Shown here in pieces: positions 46,221 to 56,033 of a stretch of 64,000 nucleotides of DNA. The translations under genes and the position numbers were made by a program. The notes beneath the pieces are model-generated. The model was not told the DNA's origin. It saw only the letters and a list, made by a program, of their open reading frames with translations, and did no database searches. Source of the DNA: Clostridium celatum DSM 1785 (GTDB taxonomy: Bacteria > Bacillota > Clostridia > Clostridiales > Clostridiaceae); the NCBI RefSeq assembly GCF_000320405.1, contig NZ_KB291660.1, positions 1 to 64,000 of the forward strand, written 5' to 3'. Within the stretch, counting starts at the first letter, position 1. Every line of letters starts with the position of its first letter.

Positions 46221-48173
46221 TTATATTATTTCACAATGCATATAGCTCTCTGCTTCATTCCAAGGTACAATGAATCCTTGCCCTTTTGAACAAAATACAG
46301 AGTTTGAACTATATTCTATATCTGCATCTTTATTATATCCCCTTTTTTCAATTACATATTCTGTGTTATGACAAATATCATATCCATCAAATATTAAACT
46401 AATACTACCTTTTCCTTTTGTAAAAGCTATAAGTTCCATGCTATAATCCATAAATGTTGCTACCGGTCCTCTTCCAGATATACTAACTTTATTTAAGCTA
46501 GTATTTGGTGAATCAAATGTACCATTTAATTTTTGAATATCAGATAGTACCCTCCCCATATAATCTAGTTCTACATCTATTTTAAATTTATAATATGGTT
46601 CTAACAATATGTTTTCTGCTTTTTCTAATCCTTGTCTTAACGCTCTAAAAGTAGCTTCTCTAAAATCTCCACCTTCTGTATGTTTATTATGAGCTCTTCC
46701 TGTTAATAACGTAATTTTAACATCAGTAAGTGGTGAACCTGTTAAAATTCCATGATGTTCTCTTTCAAAAATATGACTTCGTATTAAATTTTGATTTCCA
46801 GTTGTTAAATGATCTGTATGACATTTATTTTTAAATACTATTCCAGCCCCTCGTTTAGCTTTTTCTATCATTAAATGTACTTCAGCATAATGTCTTAATG
46901 GTTCAAAATGACCATATCCTTTAACATTATTATTGATAGTTTCCTTATACATTATTTCACATGGTCCAAAATCAACTTTTAAATTAAATCTTTCGAACAC
47001 AACTTCTTTTAAAACTTCTAACTGTATTCTTCCCATAATGTGAACATGAATTTCTTGATATGCTTCATTCCATAAAACATTTAAAGATGGATCTTCTGCC
47101 TCTAATATTTTAAAATATCCTAAAACTTCTTTAATATTATACGACCTATCAAATAGTACACTAGACATTAAAGTAGGAACCATTTGAAAATTAGTTTTTT
47201 CTTTTAAATTCCCTATCCCATCACCAGAATTAATTTTTGAAATTCCTGTAACTGCAAATATATCCCCCGCTACAACCTTGTCCACAGTAACAAACTTATT
47301 TCCATTATAAGTTCTAATACTGCTTACCTTTTCTTTTACTATATTTTCATCATCATTTAAAACATTAATTTCATCTCTCACCTTTAGTATTCCACTTAAA
47401 GCCTTAATAAATGTAATTCTAGTTCCATTATCATCATGACGAATTTTATAAACTTTTCCTGAAAACTCTGTATTCTCATCATATTCAGTATAAGTTAACC
47501 TATCTAATGCTTCTAAAAATTCTACTATTCCAACATCTTGAAGAGCAGAACCTCCAAAGCAAGGAAAAAGCTTACTTTCTTTTATTAATTTTTTTAATTT
47601 ATTAATCCAAATTTCTTGTTGATATTCTCCATTAAAATATCTTTCTAATAGTTCTTCATCTCTTTCTGAAATAAATTCTATTGCATCTTCATTAAGATTG
47701 TTTAGATTATCTATATAACATATGTCATTAGTTAAATTAATCTGTATTTCTTTAATAACCCTCTCTAAATCAGCTCCAGTTCTATCTAATTTATTAACAA
47801 AAAATAAAGTTGGTACATTATATTTTTTAAGTAAATTCCATACTGTTTCTGTATGTCCTTGTACTCCTTCTACTGCACTTATTATAAGTATTGCATAATC
47901 CATTATCCCTATAGCTCTCTCCATTTCACATGAAAAGTCTATATGCCCTGGAGTATCTATTAAATAATATGTTGAATCTCCCATTTCAAAAACACCTTGA
48001 TCAGAAAATACAGTAATTCCTCTTTCTTTTTCTATATTATGGTTATCTAAAAAAGAATTTTTATGATCTACTCTTCCTCTACTTCTAATACTTTTTGTAT
48101 GATATAATATTTGCTCTGAAAATGTTGTTTTTCCCGCATCAACATGTGCAAGTACTCCTATGCACTTTTTCAT
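46221..48173 (-). CDS. EF-G/TetM-like translational GTPase
   Basis: 650 residues, the size and order of ribosomal protection proteins. G1 AHVDAGKTT (residues 9-17), G2 region ERGITVFSD, G3 DTPGHIDF and G4 NKLD are complete. Domains II to V follow, including GRGPVATF and the C-terminal elongation-factor fold. The sequence is clearly divergent from TetM, TetO or TetW at the G2 to G3 segment and the domain IV tips, so tetracycline resistance should not be assumed. It is possibly a chromosomal ribosome-rescue or protection factor. It is co-oriented with nudC 19 nt downstream. Confidence 0.85.
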   Translation of the reverse strand: MKKCIGVLAHVDAGKTTFSEQILYHTKSIRSRGRVDHKNSFLDNHNIEKERGITVFSDQGVFEMGDSTYYLIDTPGHIDFSCEMERAIGIMDYAILIISAVEGVQGHTETVWNLLKKYNVPTLFFVNKLDRTGADLERVIKEIQINLTNDICYIDNLNNLNEDAIEFISERDEELLERYFNGEYQQEIWINKLKKLIKESKLFPCFGGSALQDVGIVEFLEALDRLTYTEYDENTEFSGKVYKIRHDDNGTRITFIKALSGILKVRDEINVLNDDENIVKEKVSSIRTYNGNKFVTVDKVVAGDIFAVTGISKINSGDGIGNLKEKTNFQMVPTLMSSVLFDRSYNIKEVLGYFKILEAEDPSLNVLWNEAYQEIHVHIMGRIQLEVLKEVVFERFNLKVDFGPCEIMYKETINNNVKGYGHFEPLRHYAEVHLMIEKAKRGAGIVFKNKCHTDHLTTGNQNLIRSHIFEREHHGILTGSPLTDVKITLLTGRAHNKHTEGGDFREATFRALRQGLEKAENILLEPYYKFKIDVELDYMGRVLSDIQKLNGTFDSPNTSLNKVSISGRGPVATFMDYSMELIAFTKGKGSISLIFDGYDICHNTEYVIEKRGYNKDADIEYSSNSVFCSKGQGFIVPWNEAESYMHCEII

Positions 48174-48482
48174 AAATCCACCTTCTATCTAATTGTTTAT
48201 TTTAATTTATACTATCTTAATACAAATAAATAATCTATATTTCACTTATAAATATTTAAATAATAGCTTTTTCTTCTTTGCTCATTAATAATTTTATAAT
48301 TTAATATTATATCATAAGTAAAACTTAAAATTTTATATTTAAGCTGTCTAGGTTAAAATTCAATTCTTAACTAAAGCTTATACATATAATTTTTCACTTA
48401 AATTTCCACATAGTATCTATCATCTACTAAAAACAATAGCTACTTAACACCTTTAATAATTTATTTTTTATACTTTAAAATT
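48174..48482. other. Gene-free stretch
   Basis: About 310 bp of AT-rich DNA upstream of the GTPase gene. It should contain that gene's promoter, but I cannot pick a convincing -35/-10 pair. No ORF, RNA fold or repeat stands out. Confidence 0.5.
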
Positions 48483-48523
48483 AAAATAGGAGCTATTTCC
48501 AATAATGAAATAACTCCTATTTT
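48483..48523 (-). terminator. Terminator after the phospholipase C-like gene
   Basis: 17-bp stem AAAATAGGAGCTATTTC / GAAATAACTCCTATTTT, one mismatch, 7-nt loop. Confidence 0.85.
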
Positions 48524-48527
48524 AATT

Positions 48528-49094
48528 TTATCCATATAACTCCATAACTTTTACAAAATAACCTTGCGTTGCATATAAAAGCTCACAAGTAGTTTTTATT
48601 GTAAAATAAATATCATTAATACAATCTTCATCTAAATCCAGATAGTCTTTTCTATTACTTTTTAACTTTTCCAAATAACATCCTGTTTCTTCAATGTCAT
48701 CTAAAATGTTTTCAAATAATTGCTCATTTTTACTTAATGTTTTCTTTAATATTCTATGAAGAATAACTTCATACTTAAAATGTTCCATCATATCTTTACC
48801 ATAATACTCTTCTAGATGGTATTTACAAAAACAATCTGCAATATAGTGAGCTATTTGCCCTACAATAAATGATATTTCATCTATGCTTAAATCATTATTT
48901 TCTATATATCTCTTATATTCACCCATCTTATCTTTTGAAACACTATATGTGTGCTTTATTTTATTTTTTCTTTTATGAAGATCAGGTTCTATACACCCAT
49001 ATAGAAAATTTCTCTTATTTAAATTTAAATTATACTTTTCATTACAAATCTTATAACAATATGAACCTATAGCTAAGTGAGAATTAATTAACAT
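48528..49094 (-). CDS. Zinc-dependent phospholipase C-like domain protein
   Basis: 188 residues. The helical fold of bacterial zinc phospholipase C is suggested by NSHLAIGSYCY at the N-terminus, GCIEPDLHKRKNKIKHTY and IVGQIAHYIADCFCKYH with histidines and aspartates at the expected metal positions. Unlike the secreted alpha-toxin type it has no signal peptide, so it is a cytoplasmic relative of unknown substrate. Monocistronic. ATG follows AGGGAGG. Confidence 0.78.
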   Translation of the reverse strand: MLINSHLAIGSYCYKICNEKYNLNLNKRNFLYGCIEPDLHKRKNKIKHTYSVSKDKMGEYKRYIENNDLSIDEISFIVGQIAHYIADCFCKYHLEEYYGKDMMEHFKYEVILHRILKKTLSKNEQLFENILDDIEETGCYLEKLKSNRKDYLDLDEDCINDIYFTIKTTCELLYATQGYFVKVMELYG

Positions 49095-49350
49095 TAAGCC
49101 CTCCCTTGTTAGAAGTTTTAAAGATTTAAAATTTTAAATAAACTCTAACACTATTTATTATACATCACTTTTTTGTTTTTGATTATATAAGTTTAATTTT
49201 TTTGTTGGTGGAGTTTGAAATTTATAACAAATAAATTAAAATATTTTTATTATTAAAACTCTCACAATCTATTAATAAACATATGCTTTTACTTATATGG
49301 ACATACTATTTTTATAAAATAAAATTCTACATTATTATCGGAGGAAAACT

Positions 49351-50313
49351 ATGAAAGTTAGACTTGGCTATGTTGCTATCTCAAAAAAATTAGGTAAAAA
49401 AGTTACATCCTCTAGTACAGTTACTTTTACTAATTATAATAAAATAACTACTCCAGAAAAAAAACTTGAAAAGCTTAAATTAGTTTCATCATCCAACTTA
49501 AAAGATTTAGAAACAATTATTAAGTATAATATAGCTAATAATATTCATTTTTATAGAATAACATCTGCTCTTATTCCTCTTGTTACCCATCCTGAAGTTG
49601 GTTATTGGGGACATAGAGAATTTCTAAAAAAAGATTTTGAATATGTAGGAAAATTAATTAATAATTCTAATATGAGAGTTGATACTCATCCCGATGAATT
49701 TAACGTAATTAATAGTATAAATCCTAAAGTAGTTGAAAATACAAAAATTAATTTAATGCGGCAAGCAGAATGGTTTGAAGATTTTAATTATAATTTAGGA
49801 AAAATGGTTATCCATGTTGGTGGTGCTACTAATGGAAAAGAAGCTGGTATAGAAAGATTTATTACTAACTTCAATACATTTCCTGAAGAGATAAAATCAA
49901 AACTTATAATAGAAAATGATGATAAGACATATACAGCAAAAGAAACTTTATATCTGTGTAATGAACTTAAATTACCTATGGTTTTAGACATACACCATCA
50001 TAATTGTAATAATAATGGTGAAGATATTTATAGCTTAATACCTGATATATTTTCTACTTGGAAAAATGAAAAACTTCCTCCAAAGCTTCACTTTTCTTCA
50101 CCTAGAGATGGAGAAAAAGATAGAAAACATTCTGACTTTATTAATGCCAATGATTTTGTGAGCTTTTTAGAAAAAGTTAAAGTATTTGATATAGATATAG
50201 ATGTAATGCTTGAATGTAAGGAAAAAGATTTTGCTCTTTTCAAATTAACAGAGGATATTAAAGCATTAAAATCTGAATATTCTTGGATTGATGAAACCAC
50301 TTTTGTTGTATAA
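49351..50313 (+). CDS. uvsE: UV DNA damage endonuclease
   Basis: 320 residues of the UvdE/UvsE TIM-barrel family, which nicks DNA 5' to UV photoproducts. Conserved elements are VRLGYVAISKKL, FYRITSALIPLVTHPEV, VDTHPDEFNVINS, GKMVIHVGGATNGKE, LIIENDDKTYT, VLDIHHHNC and DVMLECKEKD, which supply the metal-binding His, Glu and Asp. GGAGGA lies before the ATG. Single-gene unit. I found no clear LexA box upstream. Confidence 0.95.
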   Translation: MKVRLGYVAISKKLGKKVTSSSTVTFTNYNKITTPEKKLEKLKLVSSSNLKDLETIIKYNIANNIHFYRITSALIPLVTHPEVGYWGHREFLKKDFEYVGKLINNSNMRVDTHPDEFNVINSINPKVVENTKINLMRQAEWFEDFNYNLGKMVIHVGGATNGKEAGIERFITNFNTFPEEIKSKLIIENDDKTYTAKETLYLCNELKLPMVLDIHHHNCNNNGEDIYSLIPDIFSTWKNEKLPPKLHFSSPRDGEKDRKHSDFINANDFVSFLEKVKVFDIDIDVMLECKEKDFALFKLTEDIKALKSEYSWIDETTFVV

Positions 50314-50464
50314 TTGAATATTAGCCGCTGATGTTCTAAATTAGGAATTCTTTATAAAATCAATGATATCATTTATGATTACAAAAATGGTTATATACAG
50401 GAACAGCTTTCATTTTTTTAATAAACTAAATATAATATTTTATATTTTAAAAGTATAAATAAAA

Positions 50465-50514
50465 AATAATAGGATTCAAAAAACATTTAATATATTTTTT
50501 TGCATCCTATTATT
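50465..50514. terminator. Bidirectional terminator
   Basis: Arms AATAATAGGAT (50465-50475) and ATCCTATTATT (50504-50514) with a 28-nt loop, between convergent uvsE and the histidine kinase gene. Confidence 0.6.
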
Positions 50515-50520
50515 CAAATT

Positions 50521-51960
50521 TTACTCTACTAATAATTTCAAAGTAAATTTTATTTTATTATTCTTAATTTCATATGATAAGCTTCCATTATTTTTTCTAC
50601 TTAACTCATTACATAAGTATAAGCCTAATCCTGAACTACTAACTTCTTTATCAATATTTTCATAAGTATTATATTTTATAAATGGCTCTAATAATCTATA
50701 TTTTATATCCTCTGGAAATTCACCACACTCATTACTTATTTCAAATATAATATTTTCTTCACGCTTATATAATTTAATATTAATACTACTACTTGTACTA
50801 TATTTAATACTATTATCTAAGAGATTACTTATTATTTGTTCTATATCATTTAAAACTGCTATTAATCTTATTTCATCTAAATCAGCATCTATTGTTAACT
50901 TTCTATTATGTATCTTTACTTCAAAATCTTCAATTATTTCTCCTATAATCTCTGTAATTGAGAATTCAACTTTGTTTTTATTTGGCTTAACTTCACCTTT
51001 AGAAACCTCAAGTATCTTTTCAACTAAAGTTTTCATTTTTTCACTTTCTAGCACCATTCTATTTGTTGCTCTATAAATAAAGTCTTCATCTAACTTCTTT
51101 ACATCCTCATCTCTTAAAATCTGTGCATAAAGCGAAATTGAAGTAATAGGAGTTTTTAACTCATGAGTTGCATTGTTAAAAAATTCTCTCGAAATTTTTT
51201 GTAGTTTTTCTACCTTTTCTTTTTCTTCAACTATTATATTCATTTGATTTTTTATTTTATTTTTCATTAAATTATAGCTTTTAGATAATTCACTTATTTC
51301 ATCATTGGTTTTTATTAATACATCATTTTCATCTTTAGATTCTATAAATTTCTCCATAGAGTTTTTCAACACTTTAATTGGTTTTGTAATTTTATTTATT
51401 AAAATTGAAACTACACTTATTATTATAATTACTATAATAAATTGTCCTAATAAAATTATTCCTATAGCTTTAATATTTATACTATATTTATCACTATAAT
51501 CCTTTTGAATAATTAAATTACCATAAAATTTTCCATCCAAATATACAGGATAATTATACGTGATATAATAATTATTATTTAACCTTTTAAACTTAATTAT
51601 TGAACTTATATTATTACTTTCATTTAAAATTCTCTTAATTTCTTTCTCGTTTAATGTATCCCTGACAAATACTTCTATTTCCATATTCTTATTGGCAATA
51701 GCAACATATGAATCCGATAGCCCCTGTATTATTGTTAATATTTTCCACAAAGACTCTTCAGTTACTTTCCCTTGCTTAATGCTATCTAGGGAAAAATTTT
51801 TTACTTTTTCCATTTCTAAAATAATATCATCTTTTAAAGTGTTTTCTAAAAAACCTGCTACAAAAACTGTAAATATCAAATTTATAAGTACTATACTACT
51901 TATAATTCCAAATAAAAGCTTTCCCTTCAAAGTATTAAATAAAACTCTATCTAACCACAT
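50521..51960 (-). CDS. Two-component sensor histidine kinase
   Basis: 479 residues. Two membrane helices (residues 14-36 and 163-188) flank an extracellular sensor of about 125 residues. HAMP region follows (NKITKPIKVLKNSM), then the phospho-acceptor His in FFNNATHELKTPITSISLYA near 265 and HATPase motifs DNSIKYS, and SSGLGLYLCNEL. It overlaps the response regulator by 14 nt. The signal is unknown; the lipoprotein two genes upstream may be involved. Confidence 0.92.
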   Translation of the reverse strand: MWLDRVLFNTLKGKLLFGIISSIVLINLIFTVFVAGFLENTLKDDIILEMEKVKNFSLDSIKQGKVTEESLWKILTIIQGLSDSYVAIANKNMEIEVFVRDTLNEKEIKRILNESNNISSIIKFKRLNNNYYITYNYPVYLDGKFYGNLIIQKDYSDKYSINIKAIGIILLGQFIIVIIIISVVSILINKITKPIKVLKNSMEKFIESKDENDVLIKTNDEISELSKSYNLMKNKIKNQMNIIVEEKEKVEKLQKISREFFNNATHELKTPITSISLYAQILRDEDVKKLDEDFIYRATNRMVLESEKMKTLVEKILEVSKGEVKPNKNKVEFSITEIIGEIIEDFEVKIHNRKLTIDADLDEIRLIAVLNDIEQIISNLLDNSIKYSTSSSINIKLYKREENIIFEISNECGEFPEDIKYRLLEPFIKYNTYENIDKEVSSSGLGLYLCNELSRKNNGSLSYEIKNNKIKFTLKLLVE

Positions 51961-52630
51961 AGCCTACTCCAAAAACAGTTTCAACTATAGAATTATCTTT
52001 TTCTTCATTGAGCTTATTTCTTAACCTTCTTATATGAACATCAACAGTTCGTGTATCTCCACCATAATCATATCCCCAAACTTTTTCCAACAAATCTTCT
52101 CTTGAAAATATTATGCCTCTATTTTCATATAAAAAATTTAGCAAATCAAATTCTTTTTTTCTTAATGGAACTTCTTTTTTATTCTTTAAAACAATTCTAT
52201 CTTTTGATAAAATTGTTATTCCCTTTATAACCTCCGGACTTTCTTTTGGCAAAGTATTTTTTAAATGCTTTTCTTTTCTCCTAAAAATAACCTTTATTCT
52301 AACTAAGACTTCTCTTATTTCAAAAGGCTTTACTATATAATCATCAGCACCTAGTTCTAATCCTACTATTTTATCAAAAATATCTCCTCTAGCTGTTATC
52401 ATTATTACATAAGTACTTTTTGATATTTCTCTACAAATATCAAATCCATCAATATCAGGTAACATTAAATCTAAAAGTACAACTTCTGGATTAAACTCTT
52501 TAAATAACTCTAGGGCTTCTCTCCCATTAAATGCACTTCTAACATCATACCCTTCTTTTCTTAAGGCAAATGTTAATCCATCATTTATTGAATATTCATC
52601 TTCAACTACTAGTATCTTTCTTTTATCCAT
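51947..52630 (-). CDS. OmpR-family response regulator
   Basis: 227 residues from ATG 52630. Receiver domain with VVEDEYS, phospho-acceptor Asp in VLLDLMLPDIDG, Thr in MITARGD and Lys in VKPFE. Winged-helix DNA-binding domain with LLNFLYENRGIIFSREDLLE and VDVHIRRLRNKL. No strong SD precedes the start, so translation may depend on the upstream gene. Partner of the overlapping kinase. Confidence 0.93.
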   Translation of the reverse strand: MDKRKILVVEDEYSINDGLTFALRKEGYDVRSAFNGREALELFKEFNPEVVLLDLMLPDIDGFDICREISKSTYVIMITARGDIFDKIVGLELGADDYIVKPFEIREVLVRIKVIFRRKEKHLKNTLPKESPEVIKGITILSKDRIVLKNKKEVPLRKKEFDLLNFLYENRGIIFSREDLLEKVWGYDYGGDTRTVDVHIRRLRNKLNEEKDNSIVETVFGVGYVVR

Positions 52631-52718
52631 AATCAATTATATAAAGCTTAAATTAAGCGTTTCCCCTTCCCCTATATATATTTATATAAAATCTAACTAT
52701 ATTGTATAAGCAACTCTC

Positions 52719-53897
52719 TTATCTCTCTATTTCAATAAAAGAATACTCTACCTTTTTAATATAAGATATTGGTGATTCATCTACTGTCGTATCATTATAA
52801 AGAACCTTTCTTAAAAAAATAGTATTTCCTTTATCATTTATTACTCCATCAAAATTATCATACTCCTCTGCCTTAGCAATTTTATATATTAAATCTATTT
52901 TTAATTCATCATTTATTTCCGATAAATAAATATCACCATTATAACTACTAATTATATAATCACTATTATCTATATTATTAACTATAAATTTATCTAACTT
53001 AATTACTTCATTAGAATATATATTGTATATAACCTGTTCATGAAATGTATTATCATCATATAAGTTTAAAATTATATTATCACCTTTTGTATAATTATTT
53101 AAATACCATATATCAAATCTTAACCCTTTCAAATCAATAGTTTTATAATATTCAAATACTATTTTATCATCTATAATTTCTACTTTACTAACTTTGCCAG
53201 TTTCATCTATAGCCATTATATTATTTTCTTTAATATCATAATAAAAATATCTATAGTTTGCTTTAATTACATAAGTATTATAAACTTTATTGTTTTTTAT
53301 ATCTATTATAGTAATTTTTTCTTCTTCTCCAAACCCTCTTGTATCTCCAGTATTGTTTATATTAAGCAAGTTTACATAATAATCTTCATTTACTTTAAAA
53401 CCTATGTAATAATAGTCTTTTTTACTATCCTCTAATTCATAAATAAGAGTTTCATAATTATCTAATTTTATCTTTATATTATTTTTGATATCAGCATAAT
53501 AATAAGTTCGATCTCTTAAATGTAATCCTTCACTATAAATTCCATAGCTTCTATCAACATCTATTAAATTACTCTTTTCTGCCCTTGTAAAATAATTTTC
53601 ATCTAACTTCTCTACTTCACCATTTAAATTAATTAAATATGGCATGTCTATCTCATCACTTTCATATCCAACATTAAGTTTGGTAGGTGATAGTGTTCCA
53701 TATACTTTATCTTCATTGAAAAATACTGGTTCAAAAATAGTATACTCTTCTTTATCTTCTATAACTTTTTCTGTTATTTCATATTTATTTAGACTCTGCT
53801 CTATCCTTGCATCACTTTCTAAAACTATAGTATCATCCGTACATCCTATAATAAATATATTAAACACTATTAGTATTGCTATAATTAATTTCTTCAT
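52719..53897 (-). CDS. Hypothetical lipoprotein linked to the two-component system
   Basis: 392 residues. Signal MKKLIIAILIVFNIFIIG and lipobox Cys19. The mature part is rich in Asp, Asn, Tyr and Ile with repeated short strand-loop units (YYYIGFKVNEDYYVNLLNIN, IVLSPI-like spacing), suggesting a beta-propeller-like or WD-type surface protein. No family named with confidence. It lies 88 nt ahead of the response regulator, so it is probably co-transcribed and may be the extracellular sensor partner. Confidence 0.7.
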   Translation of the reverse strand: MKKLIIAILIVFNIFIIGCTDDTIVLESDARIEQSLNKYEITEKVIEDKEEYTIFEPVFFNEDKVYGTLSPTKLNVGYESDEIDMPYLINLNGEVEKLDENYFTRAEKSNLIDVDRSYGIYSEGLHLRDRTYYYADIKNNIKIKLDNYETLIYELEDSKKDYYYIGFKVNEDYYVNLLNINNTGDTRGFGEEEKITIIDIKNNKVYNTYVIKANYRYFYYDIKENNIMAIDETGKVSKVEIIDDKIVFEYYKTIDLKGLRFDIWYLNNYTKGDNIILNLYDDNTFHEQVIYNIYSNEVIKLDKFIVNNIDNSDYIISSYNGDIYLSEINDELKIDLIYKIAKAEEYDNFDGVINDKGNTIFLRKVLYNDTTVDESPISYIKKVEYSFIEIER

Positions 53898-54050
53898 AAA
53901 TAAAAAACCTCCACATATTATTTAATTATATAATACGTGAAAGTTTTTACATAGTTTTGTTTACTTGTTACAAAGTTATTAACTTTTTTTATTAACATAC
54001 TATTTAAATCTTTATAGTTGTTTTTTACCATTTCAAATATAATTTCTTTA

Positions 54051-55433
54051 TTATTTAATTTCCTGTAATAATTCATTATAATACTTATTGGTTTCCTCTA
54101 CACTTTTACTATTAAAAAATATATAGCTATTATCCTTTAATTTAATACATATATACTCTTGATTTTCAAAATAAACATATAATTTACACTTACCATATCC
54201 ATTTATACTAAAATTACCTAAATTATAAGTTGATGCCCCAACTCCATTAGTTCTAATTCCACTTGGGATTCCATTTTCCATTGATATAGATTCTATGTTA
54301 CTAGTTTTAACTTCAGTTCCATAGATTGGTGCATTAATTACAATAGTATTATTGTCAACTTTTAAAGTAAATGTAGAAAAATCAAATACCATCATCATTG
54401 AAGTAAGTCCTAATAGTAAAATACCTGCAAATGTTAAATTTCCATAATAAATTAATCTTCCTTTTTTAGTACCTAAATTATAAGTCATCCCATAGCCTGT
54501 CCTATCTGGTACTGATACTGTTCTATCATTAGGGTTATTATAAACACCTTTACTCCAGTACTCATCATTATCAGTATATATTACTTTCTCACAATTTTTT
54601 AAAATTTCACTTTGCTCTTTATTAATTTTGTTATTTATGAAAAATATACCACCTATTATTAATATTACTGGTACTACTATTGCTAAAATAAATAATATTT
54701 CACTATTACTACTATTTATTAAAAGTAAAAACATAAATAACATACTAATACTTTGAATCATAGCAGCAATTACTGTTCCAGCTGTCCAATTTCTTTTAAA
54801 AATAGTATTATAAGCTATATTTATTTTAGAATCTTCACTTATAACCTCTGATTTTCCCTTTGAATATATTTTATACATAATTATAAATATTATATTGGCA
54901 ATTAAGGCATTACAAGCTGATATTCCTAAGTATCCATAAATATTTATTCTTTTAAATATAATCGCTATTGGAATTAAAGAAATTATTATACTTGGAATAA
55001 ACCAAAGAATAGAAACAGGCATTTTATTTTTTACTCTTGTGACTTCAGTATCAATAGTTACTAAATACTTACTAGGTAATAACCACTGGTTTTCCCTTTT
55101 CATATCCATAAGCTTTTTATTATACTTAATAAATAATCTTCTAGATAAATATAACACAATAAATATCCATAAAAATAAATATATAGTTTGTATTGAATTC
55201 ATTATTATAAAAAATGATGGTATAAACAATATTAAATCAATCACCATTATTATAAAATTTTCTTTCTTAAATTCTTTTAATATACTTAAAACTTTTTCAT
55301 TTTTAAGCTCTAAATAGGGAATAGTTACTCCGATTAATATGTTTTTATTTCCATTTGTAATACACTTACTTTGATAATAAATAGTTATTAAGAATACTAT
55401 TGCTACACTTCCCCAAATTAAATTGAATATCAT
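54051..55433 (-). CDS. DUF1648/DUF5808-type membrane protein
   Basis: 460 residues with about eight hydrophobic segments. The middle contains SVPDRTGYGMTYNLGTKKGR, the short domain typical of DUF5808. The C-terminal 100 residues after TLKVDNNTIVINAPIYGT look like a bacterial PH-type domain. Such proteins are found behind YtrA-type GntR regulators in Firmicutes and are thought to respond to envelope stress. Translation is coupled to the GntR gene by an ATGA overlap. Confidence 0.78.
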   Translation of the reverse strand: MIFNLIWGSVAIVFLITIYYQSKCITNGNKNILIGVTIPYLELKNEKVLSILKEFKKENFIIMVIDLILFIPSFFIIMNSIQTIYLFLWIFIVLYLSRRLFIKYNKKLMDMKRENQWLLPSKYLVTIDTEVTRVKNKMPVSILWFIPSIIISLIPIAIIFKRINIYGYLGISACNALIANIIFIIMYKIYSKGKSEVISEDSKINIAYNTIFKRNWTAGTVIAAMIQSISMLFMFLLLINSSNSEILFILAIVVPVILIIGGIFFINNKINKEQSEILKNCEKVIYTDNDEYWSKGVYNNPNDRTVSVPDRTGYGMTYNLGTKKGRLIYYGNLTFAGILLLGLTSMMMVFDFSTFTLKVDNNTIVINAPIYGTEVKTSNIESISMENGIPSGIRTNGVGASTYNLGNFSINGYGKCKLYVYFENQEYICIKLKDNSYIFFNSKSVEETNKYYNELLQEIK

Positions 55434-55834
55434 ATTTTCCCCTCATTCCATACCTTATTTAAACCATTCATATTTTTATAAATCTCTTCACACATTCTCA
55501 TGAACTCTTTATATTCAATTCCCTTTAGTCCAGATTCTGCAATTATGAGTTCAAGTTCACTTTCAAGCTTTTCTTTAAATTCTCTAGTTGTATCTAAAGA
55601 TGGATTAATTTTTGCTCCATGTCTTCTATCTATCTCTATATATCCTTCATTTTTTAATATAGAGTATGCCTTATTTACAGTCATATTATTAACTCCAATA
55701 TCTTCCGCCATTTGTCTAACCGTAGGAAGGCCTTCCCCTTTTTTAAGATCACCTCTTCCAATTCCCATAACAATTTCATTTCTAAGCCGAACATAAATAG
55801 GAATATTGCTAGTCATATCTAGTTTTATAATCAT
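55430..55834 (-). CDS. GntR-family regulator, YtrA subfamily
   Basis: 134 residues: an N-terminal winged helix (IPIYVRLRNEIVMGIGRGDL, then LPTVRQMAEDIGVNNMTVNK and YIEIDRRHGAKI) and only a short helical tail, as in YtrA-type members. These repress envelope-stress or transporter operons. It is first in a two-gene operon with the membrane protein and has a strong palindrome upstream. GGGAG before the ATG. Confidence 0.9.
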   Translation of the reverse strand: MIIKLDMTSNIPIYVRLRNEIVMGIGRGDLKKGEGLPTVRQMAEDIGVNNMTVNKAYSILKNEGYIEIDRRHGAKINPSLDTTREFKEKLESELELIIAESGLKGIEYKEFMRMCEEIYKNMNGLNKVWNEGKI

Positions 55835-55849
55835 TATCTCACTCCCTTT

Positions 55850-55886
55850 GTATACTTTGTATTATATATTATAATACAAAGCATAC
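55850..55886. promoter_or_regulatory. Operator of the GntR regulator
   Basis: Palindrome of 17-bp arms with one mismatch around a 3-nt centre. The inner arms CTTTGTATTATA / TATAATACAAAG (55855-55866 and 55870-55881) are perfect. Centred 34 bp before the start, it is well placed for autorepression. Confidence 0.7.
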
Positions 55887-56033
55887 AAATAAGCAATATT
55901 ATTCTAATACCTTATTATTTATAATTTTTCTTAGTAACTTTTAATAATATTATAAACTTTCTATATTTTTATTTTACTCCCTATTATATAATTAATATGA
56001 ATTTATATACTTTTAAGATAAGGAGAAATATTT

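Noticed and set aside
46221-48173. Tetracycline resistance gene
   Set aside because: It has the right size and domain order, but the sequence differs from known Tet proteins in and after the G2 region and there is no mobile context. Described as TetM-like only.
49200-49350. LexA box before uvsE
   Set aside because: Only a weak AACATATG-like match; no symmetric GAAC-N4-GTTC site.
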